In this document: positions 55,997 to 64,000 of the stretch, one piece after another
How the letters are laid out: each line of letters opens with the position of its first letter
Position numbering within the stretch: the stretch's first letter is position 1
NCBI GenBank assembly: GCA_937951625.1
Contig: CALFBP010000018.1
Span: 115,810-179,809 of the forward strand
Source: an uncultured Thermoguttaceae bacterium
Lineage (GTDB): Bacteria; Planctomycetota; Planctomycetia; Pirellulales; Thermoguttaceae
DNA: 64,000 bases
Direction: 5' to 3'
Position numbers and translations under genes: made by a program
Notes under the pieces: model-generated
Told to the model about the DNA's origin: nothing
Seen by the model: only the letters and a program-made list of their open reading frames with translations
The model's database searches: none

Positions 55997-56447
55997 ACGT
56001 CCACGCCTCCGAGATATCGACAACGAAAACCACGAATCCCCCGGCTTCCCGCCCCATGGGATCGCGGAACTCCCGCCCCCGGCTGGCTGCCAAATGGCGC
56101 TTCCCGAGCGCGGCGATATAACCCTAAGCAATCCGTGCGCCGAAATCGCAAAATTTCTTAAGTTATGAGCATTTAAAAGGTTAAGTCACTCCCCCGTGAT
56201 GAAGCTTGAGCCGCTGCCCGCCATTCAGTTCATTTAGTCCCCAAAACCGCGCTTCCGTGCTGCCATTCTGACAGGCAGCCGAGCGATTCGGGCTTTCCCA
56301 TACCATTCGGTTGCCCGTTGCCCTCGACCATTCGACTTTCCAAAGGCGGGCGTCGCGCCCGCGCTTAAAACGCCTTCGAGGAATTCCCCTGTCTAGGCTA
56401 GCCGTTTGAGGAGATCCTTTCTCTCGCCCGGCTGGAAAGACGAACCT
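55997..56447. other. Intergenic region between groES and fmt
   Basis: About 450 bases. It holds the groES promoter region and the end of the fmt transcript. A short GC-rich hairpin lies at 56346-56362 (listed separately). No CIRCE-like inverted repeat (TTAGCACTC, nine bases, GAGTGCTAA) is present. No gene was seen. Confidence 0.5.
56346..56362 (-). terminator. Possible terminator downstream of fmt
   Basis: GCGGGCG and CGCCCGC form a 7-bp stem with a 3-base loop, followed on the minus strand by CTTTGG. The T-tract is short, so this is a weak candidate. It lies about 85 bases past the fmt stop. Confidence 0.35.
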
Positions 56448-57431
56448 TTACCGAGAAGCAATCGACAAAGGCATTGCCGGTGCTTGTTCAGGGCCGAAGC
56501 GGTCGCCCGGCCGAACGCGATGGCCGTTGAGAAACTCGCGCGTCGAAAGCAGGCGTTTGCCCGCCGGCTGCACGCCCTGGATGAGGACAGCCCCCTCGCC
56601 CGCCGCAACCACGAGACGATCGCGTGCGGCCTCGACGACCGTGCCTGGCCCGACTCCCTTAGGAGTTCGCGGTAGGGCGCTCACCGGCCCGAGAATCAAT
56701 CGCACGGGTGGGCCGGATTCGCGATGCCAGAAAGTGAATGTCTTCGGCCACGGCTCCATGGCCCGAACGTGGTTTCTGATCGCCGCGGCCGGGCGATTCC
56801 AGTCGATCAAACCATCGCTCTTTTTCAGACGCGGGGCCTTCGAGGCCTGAGCAGGGTCTTGAGGAATCGCTTCCACGTGGCCCTCTTGCAACGTGTCGAT
56901 CGCTCGAACCATAAGCCATGCGCCGATCTCCGCGAGCCGGGCCTCGAGCTCGACGGCCGTTTCGTCGGGCCGGATGGGCGTGGAGGCTTGAGCAATGATC
57001 GGACCGGCATCCACGGCCGGCGTCATGTGGATCACGCTGACCCCCGTCTCGGTCTCGCCGTGGTAAATCGCCCAGTTGATGGGGGCTGCGCCCCGATATT
57101 TGGGCAACAGCGAAGCGTGCAGATTGATCCCGCCCAAACGGGCCGTGCCCAGAACTGCGGCCGAAAGGATTTGACCATAATCGCAGACCACCAACAAATC
57201 GGCCTCCATCGCGGCCAAACTCACTTGCGACTCGGGCGAATTGATGTCCTCCGGATCGAAGATGGGGGTGAGGTGCTCGTGGGCCAGATCACGCATCGGC
57301 CCTACGGCGACGCCCGGCCTGTGATCCTTCAACGGTCCGGTGACCAACGCCACCACAGTGTGGTCGGTCTCGTACAGCTTCCGGAATGTCGGCACGGCGA
57401 AAGGACCCGTGCCCATCATCACCAATCGCAT
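56448..57431 (-). CDS. fmt: Methionyl-tRNA formyltransferase
   Basis: Fmt formylates initiator Met-tRNA using 10-formyltetrahydrofolate. From the ATG at 57431 the protein has 327 residues. The N-terminal domain carries the catalytic triad N103, H105 (INLHASLLPKYRG) and D141 (AVDAGPI), at nearly the positions of the E. coli enzyme (106, 108, 144). The C-terminal OB-fold tRNA-binding domain starts at about 205. The usual MGTPxFAVP start reads MGTGPFAVP. A longer start 48 bases upstream has no clear support. Confidence 0.95.
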   Translation of the reverse strand: MRLVMMGTGPFAVPTFRKLYETDHTVVALVTGPLKDHRPGVAVGPMRDLAHEHLTPIFDPEDINSPESQVSLAAMEADLLVVCDYGQILSAAVLGTARLGGINLHASLLPKYRGAAPINWAIYHGETETGVSVIHMTPAVDAGPIIAQASTPIRPDETAVELEARLAEIGAWLMVRAIDTLQEGHVEAIPQDPAQASKAPRLKKSDGLIDWNRPAAAIRNHVRAMEPWPKTFTFWHRESGPPVRLILGPVSALPRTPKGVGPGTVVEAARDRLVVAAGEGAVLIQGVQPAGKRLLSTREFLNGHRVRPGDRFGPEQAPAMPLSIASR

Positions 57432-57631
57432 GATCCGCCGCCTTGTTTGCACCGGAACCGGGTTCGCCCCCTTGGCCAATGTACGAGATTGGCTAAAAGT
57501 TGCAACCGGATTTCACCACGCTTGGCAAAGGTTGCCGTTAAACATCGCCTGCTCTTGCACATTTGCTGCCCGTTCAGTACGCTCGGGAATGGGGAACATC
57601 GTACCTCTTGAACCCAGAACAGGTCTCTGCC

Positions 57632-58348
57632 ATGCCGTCTTGGGTGGCCTTCGAAGACATGCGTTTCTTGAGATGGCGTTTTCAACGGCCCGAAGCGATT
57701 GACCGGCGGGCGTTTCTGAGCGTTTCGATCGCAGGGCTCGGCGCCGCGTTGGGAATGACCGCCAAGCCGTTGCTTGGGGCAGATCAGGAAGGCGACGAGG
57801 AACGCGACGACACGGAAAAACCACAGGTCTCGCTGCCCAAGGAGTTGCGTGGGGCCCGGTGTCCGGTCACGGGCGAGAAGGTCTCGGCCAACGTCTCGCT
57901 CGATTATCTGGGCGGAAAAGTCTATTTTGCCTCCCGCGATTGCATCCCTAAATTCAAGAGCGAGAGGGCAAAGTACGAGGCCAAGGCCCGGGCCCAGCTC
58001 GTGGTTACCGGCCAGTTCAAGCAGGTCGCCTGCCCCGTGGACGGCAAGGAGGCAGTGCCCGGCATTAAGGCCAAAATCCTTGGAGTGGAGGTCCATTTCT
58101 GTTCGGCCCAGTGCGCCAAGAAAGTTCGACAGGCGTCGCCCAACGACCGCAGTGAGTTGGTCTTCGTCAACGGCTTCAGCCAAGGATTCGCGGCGAAACA
58201 AGAGGCGACGGTTGCCCGTCACGCCGCTGATTCGGACGAAGAACGCTGGGAGTGCAGCATTTGCGGCTACGTCCATCTAGGCAGTTCGCCGCCAACTTCC
58301 TGTCCCCAATGCGGCGCCGCATCCGATTCCTTCGTCCGCAAGACATGA
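57632..58348 (+). CDS. Exported tandem-YHS protein with C-terminal rubredoxin-like domain
   Basis: A 238-residue protein started at ATG 57632 (57659 is an alternative). A twin-arginine signal (IDRRAFLSVSIAGLGAA, about 23-39) is followed by an acidic linker. Two YHS-like metal-binding units follow: CPVTGEKV with YFASRDCIPKFK, and CPVDGKEA with HFCSAQCAKKV. The C-terminal 30 residues form a rubredoxin/rubrerythrin-type iron site (WECSICGYVHLG, SCPQCGA; four Cys in two CxxC pairs). This combination suggests a periplasmic redox or metal-handling role. It was not recognised as a named protein. Confidence 0.78.
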   Translation: MPSWVAFEDMRFLRWRFQRPEAIDRRAFLSVSIAGLGAALGMTAKPLLGADQEGDEERDDTEKPQVSLPKELRGARCPVTGEKVSANVSLDYLGGKVYFASRDCIPKFKSERAKYEAKARAQLVVTGQFKQVACPVDGKEAVPGIKAKILGVEVHFCSAQCAKKVRQASPNDRSELVFVNGFSQGFAAKQEATVARHAADSDEERWECSICGYVHLGSSPPTSCPQCGAASDSFVRKT

Positions 58349-58587
58349 TTTTTTGGCGCAGCCCGGCCTTGAGTGAAGCACCAAGCAATGTCTCCACTTG
58401 CCGGGAGCCGTCCGGAAGCCTCCCCCCGGACGTCCGGATGGCCGTGGCCTGCGACGGTCTCCTTGGGGCTGTCCTTGTGCTGAAACGGGTGCCGTTCGCT
58501 AGGGTGTGTGCTCTTGCCGCGAATCTCGTATCCCTTCGTGGTGACATGCTCCATCCCTCACGAAACTGATCCTGGGAGAAACCATCG

Positions 58588-59163
58588 GTGAGCGAGCAAA
58601 CGTCGGCCGCCTTGGCGTTGGTTGTCGTGGGGATGTGCGGTTCGGGCAAGTCCTCGGTCGCGTCGTATTTGAGGCGCAAGGGCTGGCCGGTGGTCCGCTT
58701 CGGTGAGATCACGATGCGGGAATTGGAACGCCGCGGGCTGCCCGTCTGCGAGGCCAACGAACGCTTGGTTCGGCAAGAGCTTCGCGCCGAGCATGGCATG
58801 GACGCCTACGCCAAAATGCTGCTGCCGACGATCCGGGATCATCTTTCCCGCGGCCCCGTCGTGCTGGATGGATTGTACAGTTGGTCCGAATACAAGTATC
58901 TGCTGGCAAACCTCCCCGAGCATTTACTGGTCGTGGCGGTGGTAGCTCCGCGGAAATTGCGTTATGCCCGCCTGGCCGCGCGGCCCGAACGCCCGCTTAC
59001 TCACGAAGAGGCCTTTTCGCGCGATCTGGCTGAGATCGAGACGTTGGAAAAAGGGGGGCCCATCGCCATGGCCGACGAGACGATCCTCAACACAGGAACC
59101 CTCGAACAGCTTGAAAACGCCGTCGAACAGATACTTCAAAAACACAGCGGCCGGAAATCTTGA
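58588..59163 (+). CDS. Archaeal-type UPF0200 (dephospho-CoA kinase-like) nucleotide kinase
   Basis: A 191-residue P-loop kinase. The P-loop is GMCGSGKS (15-22). The pattern FGEITMRELERRGLP, then LRAEHGMDAYAKMLLPTIRD, VVLDGLYSWSEYKYL, RYARLAARPER and MADETILN follows the UPF0200/archaeal dephospho-CoA-kinase-like family rather than bacterial CoaE. The GTG start has GGGAG nine bases upstream. The family is mainly archaeal, so transfer from an archaeon is possible. Its substrate here is not known. Confidence 0.75.
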   Translation: MSEQTSAALALVVVGMCGSGKSSVASYLRRKGWPVVRFGEITMRELERRGLPVCEANERLVRQELRAEHGMDAYAKMLLPTIRDHLSRGPVVLDGLYSWSEYKYLLANLPEHLLVVAVVAPRKLRYARLAARPERPLTHEEAFSRDLAEIETLEKGGPIAMADETILNTGTLEQLENAVEQILQKHSGRKS

Positions 59164-59430
59164 TCCCTAAGCACCATTGCCATTCTGAGGGAGGCGCGTT
59201 GCAAATGATCTGGAGGATCGACTGACGATGCGTGCCACCCTCCCGACCGACCCCTCTCCTGTGGACCGGGCGAGGTGGTGGTTTCCGTCTGAAAAAGGGT
59301 TGGCGCGCTTGCCTTGCTCCCAAGGCTCAGCTATCCTCAAGGTTCGTGCCGCGGCTCGGCTATCCCGGACGACGGTTGCCGAAATGGCGGCGCAGAGTGG
59401 CATGTTTCCTGATGGACGGAGAACACAACG

Positions 59431-60372
59431 ATGAACACTTGTTCGCGAAGGGCGTTCTTGGTGGGGACCGCAGCGGGCCTTTCGGCTGCCGCGGGGGGGG
59501 GACTTTTGGCCCTGGGCGCCGCCACTCAGGACAAGCTGGCCGACATGGCGATCGCCCGATGGAAAGGTGAAGGAACTCCTGCCGGTAAGGAATTGGCCAA
59601 GGTGGCCACCGAGCTGACGGAAAAGGCGATTGCCGGCCTGGGCGGCCTGGGGCGGTTCGTCAGCAAGGGTTCGGTGGTCTGGGTGAAACCGAATATCGGC
59701 TGGGACCGCACTCCGGAAACCGCCGCCAACTGCAACCCCGACGTGGTTGCCACCGTCGTCCGCCTGTGCTTCGACGCGGGCGCCAAGAAGGTCAAGGTCG
59801 GCGACAATCCCTGCGACATCCCTACGCAAAGCTATGCGGCCAGCGGCATCGCCGCGGCGGTTCGGCCCCTGGGGGCGGAAGTGGTGATGCTCGATCGCAG
59901 CCGTTTTCGCGAGACGGCCATTCGCGGCGAAAGGGTCAAGACCATCCCCATGTATCCCGAAATCCTCGATTGCGACGTGGTGATCAATATCGCCGTGGCG
60001 AAACATCATCGCCTGGCCAACGCCACGTTGTGCATGAAGAACTTCATGGGCGTGATGGAGAATCGCCGCACGTTCCATCAGGACATTGGAACGTGCGTCG
60101 CCGATTTGACCCGCTTCATGAAACCGCGGATCGCCATTCTCGATGCAGTCCGCGTGCTCATGGCCAACGGTCCCAAGGGCGGAAATCTGGCCGATGTCGC
60201 TTTGAAAACCACGGTGGCGGCCGGCGTCGATCTCGTCGCGCTCGACGCGCTGGGGGCCGAAATCCTCGGCCGCAAGCCCACCGACGTTCCCACGATCGTC
60301 AAAGGTCAGGAGATGGGGTTGGGCACGATGGACTACCGTAAGCTGGCTCTCAAGGAGATCGCCGTCGCCTAG
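59431..60372 (+). CDS. Exported DUF362 protein
   Basis: A 313-residue protein with a twin-arginine signal (CSRRAFLVGTAAGLSAA). The ATG has GGAG nine bases upstream. The mature part has the DUF362 pattern: VVWVKPNIGWDRTPETAA, the AGAKKVKVGDNP strand and the AVAKHHRLANATLCMKNFMG segment. DUF362 proteins often accompany ferredoxin-type redox genes. The next gene is a multi-cluster iron-sulfur protein, which supports a shared redox role. Confidence 0.83.
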   Translation: MNTCSRRAFLVGTAAGLSAAAGGGLLALGAATQDKLADMAIARWKGEGTPAGKELAKVATELTEKAIAGLGGLGRFVSKGSVVWVKPNIGWDRTPETAANCNPDVVATVVRLCFDAGAKKVKVGDNPCDIPTQSYAASGIAAAVRPLGAEVVMLDRSRFRETAIRGERVKTIPMYPEILDCDVVINIAVAKHHRLANATLCMKNFMGVMENRRTFHQDIGTCVADLTRFMKPRIAILDAVRVLMANGPKGGNLADVALKTTVAAGVDLVALDALGAEILGRKPTDVPTIVKGQEMGLGTMDYRKLALKEIAVA

Positions 60373-60485
60373 GAGATCTTCGGAAAGCGTTCCGATCTCG
60401 GCCGTCCCCGCCGCATCGGCAAGGGGACGGCTCTCTGGTTGCGGCCAGGACTTTCCCTCGATTTGGCTTGGAGGGCGGGCGCGCC

Positions 60486-62162
60486 TTGCTCTGGGGTTGG
60501 AAATCTACTCGTCGAAAACCGTTCTGGACGGCGGCACGTGTCCGACGTCTGGTTCAAATCGCGTTCTTGCTGCTTTTCGCCGGCCTCGTGCTGGCGGCAC
60601 GACGTCCCGTCGAAGGCGACGTGTCGCCGCTGGTCGGGGTGTTTTTTCTCTTCGACCCGCTTATCCTCATCGCTACCTGGCTTGCTTCCCACGCTTTGTA
60701 CGCCGGGGCTTTGTGGGCCTTGATCACCATCCTTTTGACGGTGATTGCCGGCCGGGTGTTTTGCGGATGGATCTGCCCCTTGGGAACCCTGCACGCAGCG
60801 GCCGGCCGAGTGCTGCGGTGGTTCTGGCCGGAACGCGTTACGTCGCAAGCGTGGTCGCGGTGGCAACTGGCCAAGTACCTGTTGTTGATCGGATTTCTGG
60901 TCATGGCGGTTTTCGGCACGCACTGGGTCTGCGTGTTCGATCCGCTCGTGCTGCTCTATCGCACCACGGCCACGGCCCTACTCCCTGCCGGCCAATGGGC
61001 CGTGGAGACCGGGACGACCGCGGTCTTCCGGTCGGACCCGGGCCTTGGACCCATCCGCCTGACTGCGGCCACCGAGCCTGCCTATGCCTTCCTCCGCGAT
61101 CGAGTGTTCGTCGCTCCGAAACAGGCGTTTCTGGGTGGCGGACTGATCTTTGCACTGTTCGCGATCACGCTGGTGGCGAACCGATTCCGACCGCGGTTCT
61201 GGTGCCGCTACCTCTGTCCCTTGGGCGCGCTTTTGGGATTGTTCGCTTGGCGGCCATGGTTGCGACGGTCGATTCGACAAGAAGATTGCAACGCTTGCGG
61301 ATTGTGCCTGGTTCCGTGCCACGGGGCGGCGGCCACCGTTGGCCCCACAAGCGATGCGTCGCGCCGCGGCAAGCCCCAGGGCTGGCTGGCCTCGGAATGC
61401 TTCGGTTGCATGAGCTGTTCGGAGGCGTGTCGGCGGGACGCGGTCGGCTTCGGATGGACATTCGCCGGCCGGGGCGCTCCAGCGGTGGAGAGCATCGACC
61501 TGTCGAAACGCGCGGTCCTCGGGTCGGCGGTGGGCGGATTGGCCGCGCTTGGACTGTTTCACATCAGCCCCCAGTCACGGGGCCGGACCTATCATCCCCA
61601 ACTCATCCGGCCACCGGGCGCGCGGCCTGAACCCGAGTTCCTCGCCCGATGCACCGCGTGCGGCCTGTGCATGAAGGTCTGTCCCACCGGCGGTCTGCAC
61701 CCCACGCTCTTCGAGGCCGGCTTGGAGGGGTTGTGGACGCCGCATCTGGTGCCCCGCATCGGCTACTGCGATTACAACTGCACCGCCTGCGGGCAGGTCT
61801 GTCCGACCGAGGCCATTGTGCGGCTGGATCTGGAACAAAAGCACAAGGTTCGCATCGGCCTGGCGGCCTTCGACACCACCCGTTGCATCCCCTATGCCTA
61901 CGGCCGCGACTGCATGGTCTGCGAGGAGCACTGTCCCATTCCGGACAAGGCAATCTACGCCGTGGAGGTGGAGGTACCGGACCGATCGGGCGGAAAAAAG
62001 ACCATCAAACAGCCCCACGTCGACCCGGACAAGTGCGTGGGCTGCGGCGTGTGCGAGCACGTCTGCCCTTATAAGGACCGACCCGCCATTCGTGTCGCCA
62101 GCGCCAACGAATCGCGCCACGCAGAAAACCAGCCCATCCTGCCGGATGATAGCCCATATTAG
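60486..62162 (+). CDS. Fused NapH/NapG-like membrane iron-sulfur protein
   Basis: The protein has about 558 residues from a TTG at 60486 with GGAGGG upstream (TTG 60468 is also possible). The N-terminal half is NapH-like: several membrane helices with the paired motifs CGWICPLG and CRYLCPLG, then two 4Fe-4S motifs (CNACGLCLVPC and CFGCMSCSEAC). An internal hydrophobic stretch (SKRAVLGSAVGGLAALG) resembles a NapG Tat signal at the junction. The C-terminal half is NapG/MauM-like, with CTACGLCMKVCPTG, CTACGQVCPTE, a Cys group around DCMVCEEHCPI, and CVGCGVCEHVCP. Such proteins pass electrons from quinol to periplasmic reductases. No nap, nos or mau gene is in the window. Confidence 0.87.
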   Translation: MLWGWKSTRRKPFWTAARVRRLVQIAFLLLFAGLVLAARRPVEGDVSPLVGVFFLFDPLILIATWLASHALYAGALWALITILLTVIAGRVFCGWICPLGTLHAAAGRVLRWFWPERVTSQAWSRWQLAKYLLLIGFLVMAVFGTHWVCVFDPLVLLYRTTATALLPAGQWAVETGTTAVFRSDPGLGPIRLTAATEPAYAFLRDRVFVAPKQAFLGGGLIFALFAITLVANRFRPRFWCRYLCPLGALLGLFAWRPWLRRSIRQEDCNACGLCLVPCHGAAATVGPTSDASRRGKPQGWLASECFGCMSCSEACRRDAVGFGWTFAGRGAPAVESIDLSKRAVLGSAVGGLAALGLFHISPQSRGRTYHPQLIRPPGARPEPEFLARCTACGLCMKVCPTGGLHPTLFEAGLEGLWTPHLVPRIGYCDYNCTACGQVCPTEAIVRLDLEQKHKVRIGLAAFDTTRCIPYAYGRDCMVCEEHCPIPDKAIYAVEVEVPDRSGGKKTIKQPHVDPDKCVGCGVCEHVCPYKDRPAIRVASANESRHAENQPILPDDSPY

Positions 62163-62238
62163 AACTTGCGGCACGTGTGCGGAATGGTTCAGGTCTCTGG
62201 CATCTTGCGGCAGATGCTTCGCGCGTTCAGGGGTTGTG

Positions 62239-62268
62239 TTGCGGGCCGCGGAAAGGGGGCGATAGAAT
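62239..62268 (+). promoter_or_regulatory. Candidate sigma-70-type promoter of the DAHP synthase gene
   Basis: TTGCGG (62239-62244) and TAGAAT (62263-62268) are 18 bases apart. The -10 element matches five of six consensus bases and the -35 only three. Transcription would start near 62275, inside the inverted repeat that follows. Confidence 0.4.
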
Positions 62269-62297
62269 GATCGTGTCGCGCCGCACCCGACACGATC
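62269..62297 (+). promoter_or_regulatory. 10-bp inverted repeat at the DAHP synthase promoter, candidate operator
   Basis: GATCGTGTCG and CGACACGATC are perfect complements separated by 9 bases. The repeat abuts the -10 element and covers the expected start of transcription. This fits a repressor operator, as in aromatic-amino-acid control, or a 5' mRNA hairpin. The regulator is unknown. Confidence 0.45.
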
Positions 62298-62391
62298 CGG
62301 CGTGAGGATCGGCACGCGACTTCACCTCGGTCGATCTTCGGGCCAAGGACCTTCACCATCCTCGGGCGGTCACGGTTGGCCGCCGCTTCCC

Positions 62392-63432
62392 ATGCGCAAA
62401 GTCTCCGACCTCAACATCGCGTCCAACATCCCCCTGCCCGCGCCGGCGCTCTTGTTGCATGAGATCCCGCGGTCCGAGGCGCAAGAGGAATTCGTGGCCG
62501 AGTCGCGGCGGCAGATCCGTGACATCCTCAGCCGCCGCGATCGCCGCTTCCTGTTGATCGTGGGGCCGTGTTCCATCCACGATCCCCAGGCCGGGCTGGA
62601 ATACGCGCGGCGGCTGCGGGGCTTGATCGACGAGGCGCGGCAAAAGTTGCTTCTGGTAATGCGTTGCTATTTCGAGAAGCCACGGACCTCGATCGGTTGG
62701 AAGGGCCTGATCATGGACCCTCGGCTGGATGGTTCGGACGATATTCCCGAGGGCTTGCGTTTGGCCCGGCGGTTCCTTCGCGACGTGATCGACCTGGGTG
62801 TGCCCACGGCCACGGAACTCTTGGACCCGATCACGCCGCAATACATCGCCGACTTGATCTGTTGGTCGGCCATCGGTGCCCGCACGACCGAGTCGCAAAC
62901 GCATCGGCAGATGGCCTCCGGTCTTTCCATGCCGGTGGGATTCAAGAACGCTACGAACGGCGCGATTGCTCCGGCTGTCCATGCAATCCAGGCGGCACGC
63001 CACCCCCAGACATTTCTGGGGATCAGCGGCGACGGGGTGGCGTCGGCCGTATCGACGACCGGCAACCTCCAGTGCCATCTCGTGCTCCGCGGCGGGGACA
63101 GCGGCCCCAACTACTCCCCCCAACACATCGCCGAGGCCGAACGTCAGTTGGCCGCCGCAGGCCTGGAAAAGGCCCTCGTCATCGATTGCAGCCACGGCAA
63201 CAGCGGCAAGGACCCCAGCCGCCAAGGCGACGTCCTCCGCAACGTGTGGGCCCAACGACAGGCCGGCGCGGATGTGATCGTGGGGGCCATGCTGGAAAGC
63301 AACCTCGTCGCTGGAAGCCAACCGTTTCCACGACCAGCCAGTCAATTGGTTTACGGACAGTCGATCACCGATGCTTGCATCGACTGGGAAACGACCGAAC
63401 AACTCATCCTCGAACTGCTGCGATCGCGTTGA
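62392..63432 (+). CDS. 3-deoxy-7-phosphoheptulonate synthase (class I DAHP synthase)
   Basis: A 346-residue AroF/AroG/AroH-type enzyme that joins phosphoenolpyruvate and erythrose 4-phosphate, the first step of the shikimate pathway. Motifs: LLIVGPCSIHDP with metal-binding C60, MRCYFEKPRTSIGWKG, TESQTHRQMASGLSMPVGFKN, VIDCSHGNSGK and GAMLESNL. The ATG at 62392 gives the standard length; the frame open from 62302 adds 30 residues of no family character. The N-terminus, where feedback inhibitors bind in E. coli paralogues, is complete. Which aromatic amino acid controls it cannot be told. Confidence 0.95.
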   Translation: MRKVSDLNIASNIPLPAPALLLHEIPRSEAQEEFVAESRRQIRDILSRRDRRFLLIVGPCSIHDPQAGLEYARRLRGLIDEARQKLLLVMRCYFEKPRTSIGWKGLIMDPRLDGSDDIPEGLRLARRFLRDVIDLGVPTATELLDPITPQYIADLICWSAIGARTTESQTHRQMASGLSMPVGFKNATNGAIAPAVHAIQAARHPQTFLGISGDGVASAVSTTGNLQCHLVLRGGDSGPNYSPQHIAEAERQLAAAGLEKALVIDCSHGNSGKDPSRQGDVLRNVWAQRQAGADVIVGAMLESNLVAGSQPFPRPASQLVYGQSITDACIDWETTEQLILELLRSR

Positions 63433-63450
63433 CCGCTTGCCCCGCTGCGC

Positions 63451-63999
63451 TCAATTGGTCTCCACGGCGGTTACCAGTTGCCGCCAACGGAGAATGACCG
63501 CCGACACGCCCAGCAGGAACACGGTATAGCCAAGCAGCGTCGCGATGTTCTCAGCCGGACGAGTGTCGCCGAACAGCGGCCCCATGTGGCGGTTGACTTC
63601 CTCCCAGTGCATCCAGGCCACGAGCAGGCTCTGGAGATGGTACTGGACGGTGAGCTGCCGGATGATCGCCGGGATGAGCCGCACGAGGAATTCCACCAGC
63701 GTGTAGCCCACGGCGAAGATCATCCCGCGACGGAGGAACACGATACCGAAAAGCGAAAACAACGCTCCGTACGCCATCGAAGAGAGTACGGTCAACCAGG
63801 CCATGACCTTGGCCACGTGCCACCCGTCGTCCAACGGCCAGATGACCCACATGGCCAACGCCAATGCCAGCCAGGCGGTGGCCGCCGTCCAGACGATGCC
63901 GGCCGCGTACTTGCCCAGCAAGATGGGCAGCTTTCCCGCCGGCCGGACCGCCAGGTGCGGCCACGTCTTGCCCTCGACCTCGGTTTGAATTGCCGGGGT
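63451..63999 (-). CDS. C-terminal part of an ABC-2-type transporter permease
   Basis: The frame is open to the right edge, so the 5' end is missing. The visible 182 residues contain EVEGKTWPHLAVRPAG followed by LLGKYAAGIVWTAATAWLA, the loop-helix typical of ABC-2 permeases (usually EVExRTLxxLLxRP, then ILxGKxxA). Three further hydrophobic segments follow, the last close to the C-terminus (TVFLLGVSAVILRWRQL). It converges on the DAHP synthase gene. The substrate is unknown and the ATPase gene is presumably outside the window. Confidence 0.75.
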   Translation of the reverse strand, partial: TPAIQTEVEGKTWPHLAVRPAGKLPILLGKYAAGIVWTAATAWLALALAMWVIWPLDDGWHVAKVMAWLTVLSSMAYGALFSLFGIVFLRRGMIFAVGYTLVEFLVRLIPAIIRQLTVQYHLQSLLVAWMHWEEVNRHMGPLFGDTRPAENIATLLGYTVFLLGVSAVILRWRQLVTAVETN

Positions 64000-64000
64000 G

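Noticed and set aside
55997..56180. CIRCE heat-shock operator upstream of groES
   Set aside because: No TTAGCACTC and GAGTGCTAA pair is present in either orientation.

Overview
The window reads as a high-GC chromosome segment of a planctomycete, probably near the Pirellulales. This is inferred from gene content, not from any rRNA. The pointers are: many exported sugar-active and redox enzymes with twin-arginine signals; FG-GAP and TPR proteins carrying haem c sites; a very long multi-module secretin; an ECF sigma factor coupled to a large membrane anti-sigma-like protein; a cytochrome b fused to two cytochrome c domains; and an hpnCDE squalene operon. No rRNA, tRNA, CRISPR array, transposase or prophage was found.

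Layout. Positions 202-4374 (minus) hold an ECF sigma factor, a translationally coupled anti-sigma/YfbK-like protein and a sulfatase-fold protein. Positions 4726-10182 hold a BON-domain exported protein (plus) facing a lipoprotein and a 1254-residue secretin (minus). A WbsX/GH99-like glycosidase follows at 10903-13599. Positions 13668-16213 (minus) encode a Rieske protein and a cytochrome b/c fusion, the core of a quinol-oxidising bc complex. Next come nrnA, dnaA and ispH (minus). The divergent hpnC-hpnD-hpnE operon (20465-23806) makes squalene from the isoprenoid units that the IspH pathway supplies. A radical SAM gene and a LOG-family gene diverge from about 25.1 kb. They are followed by a small exported protein, an HtrA-like protease behind a structured leader, thiL and tsaE.

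Positions 30009-34085 carry a divergent pair: an FG-GAP protein with one haem c site and a TPR protein with two. Then come a MoxR-like ATPase, rsmE and an ExeA-like ATPase. Positions 37863-49039 are rich in exported or sugar-related enzymes: an oligogalacturonate-lyase-like propeller, a double-FAD oxidoreductase with an inserted discoidin-like domain, a Gfo/Idh/MocA oxidoreductase, a PhcB-like methyltransferase, a sugar-isomerase-fold protein with a histidine phosphatase, and a DRE-TIM aldolase.

Positions 49.3-53.0 kb hold a phoB-phoR two-component operon behind about 1 kb of apparently non-coding DNA that contains a Pho-box-like repeat. After a decayed beta-helix gene come groEL and groES with a clear terminator, then fmt. 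Positions 57632-62162 form a redox-flavoured run: a YHS-YHS-rubredoxin protein, an archaeal-type UPF0200 kinase, a DUF362 protein, and a fused NapH/NapG-like iron-sulfur membrane protein. The window ends with a DAHP synthase behind a promoter and inverted repeat, and a truncated ABC permease.

Most start sites were chosen from Shine-Dalgarno spacing, because many open frames run far upstream into neighbouring genes. All family names come from reading motifs by eye and were not checked by any search.
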